Notes: generated from the sequence alone by a model not told the origin. A stretch of 64,000 bases of DNA from Aphelocoma coerulescens (GCF_041296385.1 NC_091014.1:13429578-13493577); one strand, 5' to 3'. Positions 39,401-52,966 are shown, numbered from the stretch's first letter. Made by a program: numbers and translations.

Positions 39401-41447
39401 CAGTGACTTTGGGAATGTGATTGATGTAGGTAACACATCAGTGAGGATCTGCAGATAGTACTGCAGACCTCACCATCAGCATGGATAGGTTGAATTTGTC
39501 CACCCCAAATGATTGCAAAACAAGCAGGTGCAGCGTAGGCTACTATGGCAAAGGCAATCAATCATCTTTTCTACTGGTAGTGATTACCAGAAGATAAAAT
39601 ATCAGTGGGGAAAGATGTGTGCTAGTTCTCAGGACAGAACATGAAATTCAGTTGTCCAGATTGTAGTTTTGTACTCCATACCATATTGGTATATGCAACG
39701 TGGGACAAAATACTCCTGCCGTTGTTTCCTCGGCCCAAAATCTTCAGTACATATGAAAGGGAGCAGCTTAATGGTGAATATCACCTAAGCAGCTGCCCAA
39801 GGGAGGTATTGGGAAATCTATACTTTCTGCTGGTCAAGGAGCACCAATTGTTTTAGCACGGCATGACCAAGTCATTCCAGCAAGAGTTTACCTAACCCTG
39901 CGACAGGCCTCTTGCTTGTTGGCTCTCAAGCAGCACAGCAACAGAAAAATTATGAATCCTGGGATCTCTGTATAGCAAAGAGCAACAAAGATCCCAAGAT
40001 GGGTCTGAATCACCTCTGGAGACTGCTCCCACTCTCTAATTGCTATATAGATATATTAAGTTAATTTTCTAGGCACTATCTTAGATGCCTAAAATAAAGT
40101 GAAATTCCCATTCTCAAAAGGAGAGAGTGTAGGTAGCAGGTAATCAGATTAAACTCAGCAATCCTGACAGAAATAGCATCCCCTTTGCTGGAATTCAGTA
40201 TGGAGTGTATAATGTTAAGTGCAGTCTAAAGGACTTTTAATCTCTATCTGGAAAAACACTGTTTGCTTAACATAGACATTTGATACTACAAATAGCAGAA
40301 ATCTAGTGTTTTCCTCCATGCAAGCCAAACCAAATTATACTGAAGCAGTTAATAATAATACCCCTGCACAGATTGTTTCTAATTTCTTTTTCACTTGAAC
40401 TGGTTTTTGACTTAAAACTGGATAATAAATCTCAGGCATGAGGATGAGAAAGTTCCAGTGTGAAATATGCATTCAGACACAATTAAATAAAATTAATCAA
40501 CATTTAGATCTTACTGCAATCATATGTATTTCTCTTATTTTCCTTCATCTAGAACAGTAAAATCTTAAATTTCTTTTCTAAGGCCCCTATGGATTCTCTA
40601 TGAAACTTCAGGCCCTCTTGAAGATAAGGTACAGAAATATGAAATTTTGTGTACACTTTAGTAAAACAACTGCTTTCTCAACTCAGTTGGAATTTCAATG
40701 TGTAATAGAATGCCTGAAGAGTGAACAGCTTGGCCTGAGAATCAGTGTTAGGGTACATATGGAGTTTAATACTGTATTCTTTGCCCCAGATAAGTAAAAT
40801 CCCACTTAAACCTCATCTTTCAAACCAGTTGTGAGGGAGAATATTTTGAAGGTTATTGCATCTTAGGTCCTACAAAATTCTGCAAAACAGACTTTTCCTG
40901 CATGATGCGGTAAAATCATTCTATAAATGTCTTATTTTTCTTGCATATACAGATCAGAAGTGAATGCAAAAATAAATTATAAATGTAAATAAAATAAGGT
41001 AAACATGCAAAATAAAATTCCTTGTCTGCAGGATTTTTCAGTCTAATATATAAATGACTGACATGGGTTTTTTTCTTGATTGCATAACAGTATACTATGA
41101 TCTGAAATGAAAGTACAACAAAACAAACATGGAGCGAACCACAGATAAAGATTTGTCCCCATAGATTTAGAAAATAATTGCAGTGAAATTAGCAAATGCT
41201 TACAAGAATATCAAAGTTCATTTAGTTTAATCTTTCTATAGTTTCTTATTTCCAAAGAATATGAATACACAGAATTTTTATTCAGGTTTTGTTTTTTTTG
41301 CTACACATACACTACTTTACAATTCTGTCTTTCTCCCAGAACCGATTGGATTTGTGGAATCCACCCTGCAAGGGAGAACGCCGTCTGCAGCACAGAAGGG
41401 ATTTTGAAGAAACACGTTTGTGATTCCAGTATTGGCAATACACTTTG
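36423..41447. other. FBXL13 intronic sequence with no further exon found
   Basis: The next FBXL13 exon upstream should end at a phase-0 donor after a 'TDNCVK'-like LRR. I did not find it. The part at about 39120-39960 is less AT-rich and has broken frames on both strands that look like an old repeat I cannot name. Confidence 0.4.
37988..38045 (+). mobile_element. CR1 LINE 3' tail, plus strand
   Basis: It reads GTTGATGGTTGAACTTGGTG, then ATCTTAGAGGTCTTTTCCAG and CCGTAATGATTACATGATCC. That is the standard CR1 3' terminus ('ggttggactcgatgatcttaaaggtcttttccaacc...atgattctatgat'). It is a short, 5'-truncated copy. Confidence 0.85.
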
Positions 41448-41989
41448 AGGGTTGTCCTGGGTTGAGGTGTATTCTATTACCATCCTCATGAGCTGTTGAA
41501 ATCAGGTGGGGCAGTGTTTCCTTGCCTCCTCCCCCCAGACTATCTTTCTGTTAATGGCCCATCATTGTCCTGCTGCATGACTCAGAGATAACTCCCTCCG
41601 GACTATCTTCTGTTAACGAGCCTAATCAACACTTGGCCTCATGACTCATTACCCCATTGTGAGATGCTCCACCCAGAGGGAGGAACCAAGCATCCCATCG
41701 TGGATATAATCTGGGACTGTGAACACCAGAGACACTCTCTCCACTGGATTTCCAGAGGACAGGAGCTACACAGCCACCACTGGACTTTCTGAGGAAGAGC
41801 AGACCCCTTCTACTACAGGATCACCACTTCAGAGGACTGCGACCACCACCCTGCTTAACAGGGACTGAGGTTGTATCTTGACTCTGTCAGTGTTCTCTTT
41901 TACTTTCTTTTCCTTTTCTTTAATTTCCATTAAATTGTTATTCTGACTTGGTGCCTCCCACTGGTTTGTTTTCAAACCAGTACAAGGGT
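41448..41989 (+). mobile_element. Solo LTR with 5-bp target-site duplication, plus strand
   Basis: The LTR runs from 41453 (TGTCCTGGGTTGAGGTG) to 41984 (AAACCAGTACA), 532 bp, with canonical TGT...ACA ends. It is flanked by a perfect direct repeat AGGGT at 41448-41452 and 41985-41989. It contains a TATAA word at 41705-41709, and ATTAAA at 41929-41934 after a long pyrimidine-rich stretch, which fit promoter and poly-A signals of an LTR. No internal retroviral sequence is attached, so it is a solo LTR left by recombination. The 5-bp duplication narrows the class; I do not name the family. Confidence 0.88.
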
Positions 41990-42036
41990 AAAAATTTGAA
42001 AATCAACATTCAGAATTGAGGAAGTACTCTCTGGGG

Positions 42037-42411
42037 CACATGGTGATGCCTTGAAGTGGCTACCTGAAAACAGAGGCTACATATGATTAAGAGAATAAAG
42101 CGGGTATTTATTTGAAGGGCCTTCAAAGGTACACCTTGGGAGTCAAAGGCCTCTGAGGGGCTCCACCCAAGATGGACCCTGGGTCATGGGTTCTTCACAC
42201 TTTTATAAATTTGGTCCATTTGCATATCAGGGTTAATTCTCCAATTACAATTTCAAGTAATGATGTAATTACCCCAAATTTACTCCCTCTGTCCAGAGGC
42301 TCAGTTTACAATGGGACTATCTTTTTTGTATCCTTTGTCATGAATCATAAAATGAATTGTGACATCCTTCAGGATGTTTGGCACATTACACTGATGGCTT
42401 GTCTCCACATG
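42037..42411 (-). mobile_element. Second LTR, opposite orientation, probable solo LTR
   Basis: Read on the minus strand, it has a TATA-type word (TTTATAAAAG, + strand 42200-42209) and an AATAAA (+ strand 42107-42112). After that come CAAGGTGTACCTTTGAAGG-like and CTCTGTTTTCAGGTAGCC-like segments that I recall from a songbird LTR. A 6-bp word CACATG is present at 42037-42042 and at 42406-42411, which would leave 42043-42405 as the element. The ends are then not TG/CA, so the exact borders are uncertain. Its sequence is unlike the LTR that ends 58 bp to the left. Confidence 0.7.
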
Positions 42412-45400
42412 TTATTTTTCTTTTAATTTTCCACTGTCCAAAAAAAGAGCTTATATTAACATATTCCTGAATTAGCATTTTTCTAAAAATAAATAGCAGA
42501 GCATGTGTAACTTATACTATTCTTCAGTTACACAAGTTTGTACTCAGTAAATGTAAACAATCATCCTCTTCTTCAATAAAAATAAAGAACATAGCTCAGA
42601 TTCAATCCCCAAGTGATGGCCCCTTTTTTGTTGCTTGCTATGTCCGAAGAAGCCAGAATTTGTCCAAAATGAGAATTCTCACAATTAAGCTGGAGCGGGG
42701 GGAACACCCCACAAAGCAGATGTCAAGAAATGAAAGAGATAAATTTATCTTTCCCAGTGGCTTGTGTTCTCTTATCCAGCTGTTGTTACCCACAGCAAGT
42801 GACAGACTGCTGGCATCATTTTGGGCATGATATGCAATTGCTTTATACCCTTACCAGTCTTACCAGTTTTGTGTCTAAAAGCAGAAAATTTTCTACCTAT
42901 ACTTGTTCAGCATCAGAAGCAGAACAAAGATATCTTACGCTTTCTAGGTGGGGCTCTGAGAATGTCAGTGGTGTAACAGGGTACCTTTTGAGCAAGAATC
43001 AAGAGGATCTCTACATTTTTATGCAAATATGTTGAAATTCATTAATAAAAATATTTACTGCCTGTGCCATACAGATAAAATCTTAATTACCATGAGTTTG
43101 TGCACAATTTATCTAGTATTATTACCACGTAAGAACATAATATTCAAAGAAAAGATGGCCTTGTTTTATAACAATGGACTCGAAAATGTCTGCTTAATTC
43201 TCAGTTTTCTGCCTCTGTTTCAACGAGCTAATTAAATGCCTTGGTCCTTAAGTTGCCACTCACACAACCCTTAATATAATCACCCATTTTACAGAAGGCC
43301 TTTCTAAATAAATATTCAAATCCTGCAGAAGTAGTGGCAATAGAACAACTCATATAAAAAGAACTGTAATATTAAAACAAAAGAAAAAACCAAGAAACAT
43401 GAAAAAAACATGAAAAACACACATCCTATATAATATTTTAAGCACAATTTCAATGTTTATAGTATAACTTCTCTACAGTTTTCCAAGTAATTTTGAAATG
43501 TTAACCTTACAAAAGTTCCCTTTGGTTTAGTTCATCCAGTGAGGGGAAAAAAACCTTTTTAAAATCCTTTATCCAACTGTGATGCAATTCGATGTTTTTT
43601 TTGGTTTAAAATGTTCACTTAAGTACTTGGTCATAATCATTAAGCACTGTTCCAGTATCCTAAAATGGAGAAAGTTGTGGAATTCCTTTCTGAGCTCTCA
43701 AATACACTGGCAAACAAACCCACGGTCCTCTGGAAAGGGAGGATTGTGGTTTTCCCAGTTTGATGATGATCACTTCTCCCTGACTACTACTGGATCATGC
43801 TTTTTAGAGGCAGATCCCTACGGCTCATGATGACACTTCCAAACAAGCAGGAATGATGCTTTCAGGAAACAGAACCAATTACTGGCATTTTGAAAAAGTT
43901 ACTCAGAGGTAGGTAGATCTTAACTTTCCTCTAACCTCAGCCCTCATTTCAAATTTCACACTGTCACTGCACAACAATCTCAGCATGATTCTCATAAACA
44001 AGAAAACAGATGCTCAGTAAAGAGCAATCAGAGCAAGACTGTTCTCCCATCTGCCTCATCCTTTGTTCTGAAAAGGTTTTGTTAGATGGAAAGTTAAACT
44101 GTTATATTCCTCAGACTCCATAGCTATCATTTCACATATATTTTGTTATATGGAGAATCTTCTCAGTATATGAAGAAATTTATGTCTGAGTCTTTACTTA
44201 AACATAGGAGACTTCCATTGTCTTACAATTTGGCATTTCATACTGCTTTTGGAGTATGTTTCAAGATACAGTATATACTTGAAAGTTTCTAAAACAGTAC
44301 TGCATTCTAAAACTCTGGTTTTCTTTAGAAGTTTAGTAGGATACTACAATAATCCAAAACATAACTATTTTTAGATTGCAGTTATAAATACCACTTCAAT
44401 TTATATATTAAACCACTGTAAAACTGTAACAGAAGTTCACTTTTTAATTAACTTCCTTCTCAGGAAATCAACTGTAAATTTGTAATTTTTTTCCAGTACA
44501 GAGTGCCTTTTATTTTTTTGATATCTTAGTAAATACTGCATTTTTAAAGCTCCAGATATAAACCCCCAACTAATCATAACATACAATTAGTCTATTTATG
44601 GCTACAAAAAGCAAGGCTTGTTCTCATTATGCAGTAAGTACTAGCTGTTTATAGATCTGACAGTTTGCTGGAAGTGATCCAAACCTATAGTGCTATTATT
44701 CCTTAGTAAAACTTAAACAGCTGTAGTCATGTAATTCAAAACCCTGGAAGGCTGCTGCAGTGCTTGCTCAACTTCAGTATACCATGAATGCAGGATGCTG
44801 CCAGTCATATAAAGGATCCTCTCCTTCACATTATGAAAGAAAGACGTGAACTACAAACCTGAATGCAACCTGGAACTTCCAAACAGATGATCTTGTGACA
44901 GGCTTTTCCAGAGTCCAGGTATGGTAAAACTTTGTCTGTGAATTTTCTACAGTGAGCTAAACTCACTTACTGTTGTTAACTGGGGAAGCTTTGCAAAAAA
45001 ACCCACAAAAAAACAACAGAGGGCAATTTTTTACAAGGGCATGATACAGAATCAAAAGAACATTAAATGCCACAGTTAAAGTTTTCTGAAAATTACTGTA
45101 AAGAAAAGATGTTCAATATGAAATAGAATTATCTACTTGCTGGAGTTTGAAAGTCCATTCCTTCTGCTGCACTTTTTCCACTTCTCATTGTGTTGTAAAT
45201 TACTGGGGAATAGCACTATTGTGCAAGATATTTCACCACATGAAATCAGTAACATTGTAAAGTTATCTCAAGTAACTGCAAAAGCATACTTTTTTAACTA
45301 TTTGGAACTCCTTTGTGCATGCTTTGCAAATATGACTTTTCAGTATAAGTTTGTTGGACTGCTTTTGCCATTGATTTTAGAAGCACTGCCTGCTGGAAAT

Positions 45401-48400
45401 GAAAACCAGATCTCTATCAAAAGACATTAAAAGCAGAAATGTGTAGTTAAAACTTCTCAAATAATGTAATTATTTTAGAAGAGTACTATTAAAAGAATCT
45501 GAAAAAATTGAAAGAGTTACAAAAGGGAATTATCCAAAAGTGAGTCATGCAATTTTAGGTTTTGATCAGTTCTTTTGGAAAATACTTATATCTACTAAAC
45601 GTTAGTTAAGAGAAAGCAAATTGTGTAAGTGGAAAATATTAATCAACAGCACTCCATAAAATCAAGAATCTATACTCTGAAATTATTTGAATTTCCATCT
45701 GCAGGTTTATACCACACTGAAAACTATTCATTTGACTGAACTACATTTCTAACTGGAATAAATAACAATTACCACAAGCACCACAAATGAAAGCATAGAG
45801 AAAATCAAAACCTAGAATTAGGACCTTCTGCTCTGGTAGACATTTAGCTGTAGTCATGCAGCTCTGCAAGTCAGCAAAATTAGTCATTTTGAAGAAGATG
45901 GGAACTCCCACTGAGGAGCTCACTGCTTAAGGAGTGGCATACTGACTTTTGGAACTGACTTTGTGCTTTCAATATAGAGTGGGGAAACATGCTAACTTGA
46001 ACTGAACACAAATGCAAAGAGATAGGAAGAGTAAAAGAATGCTGTTTTTAAAAAATAATACAAAAATATTAAGAAATTAAGTATAAGATTACATTTCACA
46101 AAAAACCCCTCCAACAATGTGCATTAGAATCAGAGCTTAGAATATAAAGGCATGTGTTATTTGTGGTGCCTTTTTTTTGAAATGGAAATATTTAATTCAT
46201 ATTAAGTACAGAAGTAAAAGTATCCTTCCTCATAGAAGCCTGAACCTTTTTGCCTTTTAGTGTGATATTCCACAGAAATGAGTGGGGAAAAATAAAACTT
46301 GGAGAACTATATTTCCAAACATATCTGATAAAACAGATACTAAATTAAGAGACTGGGGTAAATACTCTGGTAGGTCTGAGTCTTTTTAATGTATATTGCT
46401 GCAAGGCTGCATAATTTAAGACACAGGTAAGCATTTCTTACTGCATTTTGAAGACTGTGATCAAAACCTTATAATAGTTTTGAAGAGAAGCTGATTTCCT
46501 TTATTGGCCATATGACCAATTTTTATGATCTGGGAATTTTAACACATGCCTTCTTCTTCCATTTTTAAAGTAACATCTGCTTTAAAACTCAGTGATCACA
46601 CAGACTACCAAAAATCCTTGTTTTGTGTTACAGCTAAATTCTGCAGGAATTCTGTCATACTGGTTTTTCAATTAATTTTGGCATTTGAAATCTCAGGATC
46701 GTTTTAAAGAAATCTGACAAACTCACCTTCTGACATTTACTCCTGATGGACAGTATTCATGTCTACCACATGCAACAGAAGTTTTCAGAGGGAAATTTTA
46801 GCTGATTATCTCTGTTGTACAATATGGAGGCTAAAATGCTTGTATGGAATAATATGAGAGAATAAAAAATGACCCCTACACTTCACTAGCTCCTTGCTCC
46901 AATAAAGGTTGTCTGATACACCACAGCAAATTTCATGTGCAGCATTATGAAATGCAATACTGCCACCTCTAAGCACTTTGTGTTACTTACCATAGCACAC
47001 AGGACCTGTGCTGAGCTAATGCTTTTGGGATTGCCATGTGAAATGTTCATGAAATCTATCTGCTATCAGATTCTTCATGGGACAGCAACTTTTTGTACAT
47101 CCCCATAATCCCAGAAACAATGAGCTTTGCTTTTTGTCTAAAAATCATCAATACAAAGAGTGTAATCTTATGGTTTTAAATCAGAAGCATCATTGGGAAA
47201 ATTTCATATTAACGAGGTACAAAGTAACTGCAAAAGGTATTTTGTCAGTGGAAAATTTTTCTTTGCTATTTACACATCAAAAAAATGATGTTTCAAACTT
47301 TAGCATAAATATATGGAAATCTAAAAGGACAAAATACCAGCCAGCATCAAGAAAACACAGAATAAAAGTAATACAGATGAGGAGATGAATGGTAGGACTG
47401 GAGACACTAGTGCAAAACTTTGCCAAAACAAATGTTAGTTATATGAGGATATGGCATTTCAGACTAAGAAAAGCAAAAGTCAAAATGTATTATGCAAACA
47501 TGTTTCTGAACTTTGTGGGGATGTTGTTGAAAGACATACATCTGTTTTCCTCATAGGAAAGAGAAACAATGTACAGCTATTCTTCAAATCCTTATAGATC
47601 TTCGTGATGGCTGCTATTGTGAACAGCACGCCTCTTTTCCTCCATGGAAGCTTTTAATCCAGCAATTCTACCTCCCAGGCAGACCTTGAGTCTCTAGGGA
47701 TACCTCTGAAACAGGAATAGCAGACTTTTGTAAGTTTGCAAATTCTCTGCCTTCAGCTCACTGATCTTCCAAATAGCAGTTTGGAATATCTCTTTCTTTT
47801 GCAGTAGTCACACAAGGCCTTGGCTCACACAATGCACCTATCCACAATCCTCTCTTTCAAAAACAAATTTTTAAGAACATATCTAACTTGCAAACTTCTT
47901 GCATCATCATGAGGAACTGGACATGCAGAAGAAGTTTTTGGATAGCATTTTCTTTTAAAAGTTTCTGCAAAACTCTGTGCAACACATAAGGGAATCTAGC
48001 ATATATTTTTAAATAAATTAAAAAGATAAAAGAACTGCTATCTAAGTGAAATGTATGGGGTGTTTATTTCATTTTGTATAGCAGACAGAATCCTGCAAAT
48101 CAGTCAAAAAAGTATTTCTATTACACATGCCTCTAAATTTCCTTCAGGATTAAAAACCCATATTTTCATATTTCTTTTTAATTTTACCTTGCCAATAGTC
48201 ATAGAGTTCCATTAGTACTATCTCTACACAACAGATTTAAATAGATTTAAATAGGCTGAATGATAAAAAAAAATCCAGAAGTATATTAAAATTATATTTG
48301 TATGTAACAAGGGAAAAAACATGAGTAAATATCTTTAAATCATCCCAATATTCATCATCTCAGCCATTTTCTTTGGAAGCCTCAAAGTAGAACACTGAGA

Positions 48401-49059
48401 GCCATGATGCTACTGTTACTCACTTGAAGTATGGTCATTTAATCATTTTAAAGGATACATACACTATACAGTCCTACAGAGCACAAGGGACTTTTCACAT
48501 CATTGAAGGTTAGTACATGTTTACACATTTTGCTAAACCAAGATTACAGTCAGCCAATCCTGGTATCTAAACCACTGGTGAATTGTCTCCGTGAACTCTG
48601 GTACATTTCTCTAACCAGTAATATAATATATAATTTACACAATGCTTCCTGTTTAGTTCTACCTTCTAGGTGGAACATTAAACTTGAGTAATTATAAGGC
48701 TTCCATGTTTTATTGACCTGCAGAACATGTATTACTGATATTGTTCCATTCTTATATAATGGGAACAAATCTCCTAGTATGATGAACGTTTCACAATAAA
48801 TGTCAATATAATACAAAGGCAAAAAGTCAGTGCTTGTACATGAAAATGTAATAGTTGAGTCTGTGTCTTTTTCCATGTGGTGGTCACCTTTTCCCTACTT
48901 CAGTTATCCGGCAAAAGGACAATCCAGATAACTGGAAATCCAGTACCAACCTACCAACCCTAAAAAGGAAAGTTTGTGCTTTTGAAATATATTCCTGCAA
49001 CAAAGGATTTGAGAGAGGAGTTATCAGTAAAAATAGGTATGTAGATGGAGGATAACCAT
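42412..49059. other. Non-coding stretch, presumed FBXL13 intron
   Basis: AT-rich, with no defensible exon. Several minus-strand GT donors with good consensus occur (for example at 46727 and 46990), but the upstream frames close quickly and lack good acceptors. Confidence 0.4.
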
Positions 49060-50460
49060 AACCTGGAAGGGAGTGAAGGCACAGGGAATGTGAGAAAGCT
49101 GGGGGGATAGGGATGAGGAAAATCTCTGAAACCTTCCATGCAAAAGCAGTATAAAGGGTTCTATCCCAAGTGTCTGAACACAAATACTTGTAGTTTGGGA
49201 ATCAACCAGCAGGCACCAAAGTCCATGCACAGGTACAGAGCTGTGATTTCACTGTGACTCCAGAGATGCAAAGGGTAGCAAACACAACTGAAGGGGTACA
49301 ATGAAAGGTTCCAGAACATTTAGGAATGACTGCACAAAAAGGTGAGGATGGGCTGTACCCTATGCAAAGTATTGCCTGGATGAATGGAGCTTTGCATTGG
49401 AATGGGTGACAAGTCAATCAAGAGCTTATTTGTAATGATTATAAGCTAGACCTATGAGCATTACATTGTGGTAGGTATCTGCTGCAGACTGCTTGATGTG
49501 CTCAATCAAGAAGAGATGGTGGGTGAAACCTTTGGGCAGCTGAAGGAAGTCTTACTCTTGCATATCCTGGTTACTCATGAGAGACTGTAGTCACTCATTC
49601 TGGCTGGGCATGAACAATCCTGGAGACTGCTAGAGAAAGTTGAAGACAATTTCTTGATCCAGCTGACAAGTGGTCTAGGGAATGCGTTCTTCAACATGTC
49701 AAGGAATGTGAACTTGCGTGAATGTGAACTTGAATGAACTTGAGTGGCTTTGGTTATTGCAGCCATGAAAATGAGAAGTTCAAAATCCATACAGAAGAAA
49801 ATTGGACAAATGGTAGAAGAAAAAACCCTGAACATGTTAGCAGATTTTGACTAGTTAAGAGATCTGTTTAATAGGATCTCATGGTAGGCAGCCCTGGAGG
49901 GCAAAGGGGCCCAGGAAGAGTGGTTAATCTTCGAGGACAAGCTACTCAATTACTTTTTTCTGTCAGTTTTTACAGCTGAGGTTTGTCTAAAGGCTTCTCA
50001 GGTGCCTGGCTGGAGCCTGTGAGCAGAGTCTGTGAGAGTGAAGCAATACCCATCGTAGAAGTTAATGTCAGGGAGCACCTGAGGAAATGGGATGAGACAG
50101 GGTGCATCCAAGAAGAAGAAAGCTGTCTCTTGTCCTTGAGAGGCTTCACTCATTTTTGAAAGGTCATGACAGTCAGAGGAGATTTCTAATGACTGGAAGA
50201 TAGGAAATACCACATCCATTTTCAGGAAATGGAAGAAGATCCGAGAAACTACAGGCCAGTCAGCTCCATCTGAGTCCCTGGGAAGGTTATGTAGCAAATC
50301 CTCTGTGAAGCCCTGTCCAAGCACACAAAGGATGAAAAAGTGACAGCAAACAGCCAGCATGAGCCTATCAAGGGCAAAGCATTCCTCACTAATTTGATAG
50401 TTTTCTATGATAAAATTACTAGATCTATTGATAAGGGGAAAAAAACAGCCCTTGCACCAC
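49060..50460 (+). mobile_element. CR1 LINE, endonuclease to RT part, plus strand
   Basis: Landmarks in CR1 order are ATTGCCTGGATGAATGGAGC, then TGTGGTAGGTATCTGCTGCA (the 'VGVCY' block), ATCCTGGTTACTCATGAGAG, CAATCCTGGAGACTGCTAG, 'ACTGGAAGATAGGAAATACC', 'AACTACAGGCCAGTCAGC' and 'CAGCATGAGCCTATCAAGGG'. They correspond to the endonuclease part and the start of the reverse transcriptase. The copy is full of stops and indels and ends near 50460, before the RT core, so it is a broken copy. Its left border is approximate. Confidence 0.8.
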
Positions 50461-52091
50461 TAGTTTGACTATCCCAAATAATTTTTGTTTGAAGTTCTTA
50501 AGCTGCATTTTACCTACGGTAATTTTTAAAAGCTTGTGTGTAAATATTGGTGTGTTTCTGGGCTAGAACATCGGATTAACACTTCACTACAAAGTGACTA
50601 CAAATGACACCAAATTTTTTTTTTATATGCTTAACATTAGAAATAGCCCATAAATGGATGAATCTATTAAGAAACATAATTTCTGAACAAAATATTAATG
50701 TTATTCTTTGATTTATTGTAAGAAAAATTTGCATATAACGTTGCTTTTTCTAAGAAGTTATTAATTAAAGCAAATTCAAACACTGTTTTTCCATCAAGGA
50801 AGAGCAATGAAAAAACATTAATTAATGGAAGCGAGATAAAACTAAAAATGTTAAACTGAGAAAAAATGGACAAATATATCATGGTGACTGCATTCTTAGA
50901 CACCTTTCAAATTAAAGCTCTTAAAAATACCAAGAAATTTAGTGAGACACTTTTAGAGCCCAAGTGGACTACTGAAGGAATAAAGGAAGTTGTAAACCAT
51001 ACAGGATTAAAATGTATTGTTGTTGACAACTCCAAGCTCACAATAACAACAAAACCCTCCTCCCAGACTGGTAATGTTTTGAAGCCTGTTTATCAAATTT
51101 AATTGAGACTGAATATATCATTTTGCTCTGGTACTGGAGAAAACCAATGACAACTTCATGGTTCCTTCATTGAATCCTACAAAACTCCATTTTCAAAGTA
51201 CTTAAGAACACAAGTCTCTACTTTTTCATCAGAAAGATTTGCTGCCCAAATAACCACAGCATTTGAAAAAATTTTTCTTCCTGGTAAAATTAGAATTCAC
51301 ACAAAAAGTTTGTAGTTCATATATTTAATCCCTGGCATTCACAGATAAAATTAAGTCTTGAAAGTTTTTAAATTCACCTAAAAAAAACCCAAAACCAAAC
51401 AACAAACTCCACACCCAAAACAAAACAAAATACCCCAACCAAATTCAAAAAACTATCACATTAAAGGTGAACAGTTGAAATTCTCAGTGTATGACATAAA
51501 TGTAAGAATTCCTCATACGGGTTCAGTCCGTCTGGGCCAATATCCTGAACCCATGGTCACAGCAGATTACTGAGATGAAAGCACAAAACCCCAAAAACTG
51601 GGGTGAACGGTCCTGAGAAAATGACTTGAAAACAAGCCCACCCTTGAGGGCAAATTAAAAGTGGGAGTTTGATGGACACTGGATGGCTTTCCCTGGTCTG
51701 ACTCTGTATGTGTTCCTGTTGTTCAGCACTCAAGAAGTAGGAAAAGACCAGCTTCAAACTCCTCATTTGAGCTCAGCTTCCAAGATTAACCTAAATACTA
51801 AAAGGTCCAGCCTGATGCTGTTTTCCTGAACACATGAGAATCTCCTAACAAAGATTAGTGAGAAATTGGTCCATACAGTTTCCCATGTTTAATCAAAATA
51901 AAAAACAGTAGACCAGAGTCAATAAAAACTAACAACCAACCAACCAAAAAGAGATAGGACCTTAAATCTTCCAAGTACTTGTGAAGTTCCAAGTAGTGTG
52001 ATGATTGAGTACTTGACTGCATATTATATACAAGCCTCCATGAAAATTCCCATTTCATCTGTTCTAATCTTTTACTTTTCTTCCAATGCAG
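50461..52091. other. Non-coding stretch before the LRRC17 coding exon
   Basis: This is presumably the 5' UTR intron of LRRC17 and part of an FBXL13 intron. It contains an A/C-only-rich stretch at about 51378-51452. The frame at 50866-51102 shows no family resemblance. I could not identify the noncoding first exon or the promoter of LRRC17. Confidence 0.45.
51378..51452 (+). repeat. Low-complexity A/C-rich stretch
   Basis: The bases are almost all A and C, with words such as CCCAAAACCAAACAACAAAC and AAACAAAACAAAATACCCC. There is no clean repeat unit. Confidence 0.7.
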
Positions 52092-52209
52092 GGATCCCAC
52101 ATACCGCAGCTGTGCCTCCTCAGATCTGTACAACACTGATTTTGACGATCGAAAAATTTCAACTGTTCCAGCTGTCACAGAAAATAACTGGGGCCAGCTG
52201 AATGTCAGG
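52092..52209 (+). other. LRRC17: LRRC17 5' UTR part of the first coding exon
   Basis: A strong acceptor (TTACTTTTCTTCCAATGCAG) ends at 52091, and 118 bases then lead to the start codon. The part has stops in all three frames before the ATG, so it is untranslated. It implies at least one noncoding exon further upstream, as in mammalian LRRC17. Confidence 0.75.
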
Positions 52210-52966
52210 ATGCAAGTAGTTACTATTATATTACTACTTCTTCTTTGTAATACATCTGACTGTAGGAGGACAAGGAATAGGAGTTTGAGAAACAATGAAA
52301 GGGAAAACATCTTAAGGAGAGCATCTAGCACTGTTAAGCGCAATGCCCGAGGCCTAACATGTGATATTTACACTTACCTTCATGAGAAATACCTAGATTG
52401 TCAGGAAAGAAAATTGGTTTTTGTGGCACCTGATTGGCCAGAGGATACAAAACATATGCTGCTAGCAAGAAACAGGATTCGTAAGTTGAAGAATAATATG
52501 TTCTCCAAGTACAAAGTATTGAAAACGCTGGATTTACAACAGAATGATATATCAAAAATTGAGAGCGAGGCTTTTTATGGTTTGGATAAACTTACCACAC
52601 TCTTACTTCAGCATAACCAAATTAAGATCTTATCTGAGGAGATTTTTATTTATACGCCCAGTTTAAACTACCTACGTCTTTATGATAATCCCTGGCATTG
52701 CAGCTGTGAACTAGAAACCCTTGTTACAATGCTACAGGTTCCAACAAACAGGAATCTGGGAAATTATGCCAAATGTGTGCACCCAATAGAACTGAAAAAT
52801 CAAAAGCTAAAGCAGATAAAAGCTGATCAGCTATGTAGTGAAGAGGACAGGCAGGACCCCAAAAACATAAAACGGGAGAAGCCTGAACCCGTCAAACCAG
52901 AATTTGATTCCTCTTTGTGCCACATGTATGTGTTTCCCATGCCAACTCTGAACTGCAAAAGAAAAG
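52210..52966 (+). CDS. LRRC17: LRRC17 coding exon 1 (residues 1-252)
   Basis: It encodes the signal peptide, the first LRR block, the first LRRCT and the linker. It ends in CKRK plus one base at the donor AAAAG|GTTTGT, which departs from the usual GTAAGT/GTGAGT. Reading on through the donor gives six more codons and then TAA, so an unspliced message would yield a 258-residue truncated form. The upstream AAA word and the frame fit with exon 2 make the donor position firm. Confidence 0.96.

Noticed and set aside
46991..47059. Possible 69-base minus-strand exon with a perfect TATG|GTAAGT donor, starting IDFMNISHG, reminiscent of the IDF after the FBXL13 F-box
   Set aside because: The acceptor side has no pyrimidine tract and the rest of the peptide does not match the conserved FBXL13 residues that should follow.
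48550..48876. 108-codon minus-strand frame
   Set aside because: No family resemblance and low-complexity hydrophobic content typical of AT-rich chance frames.
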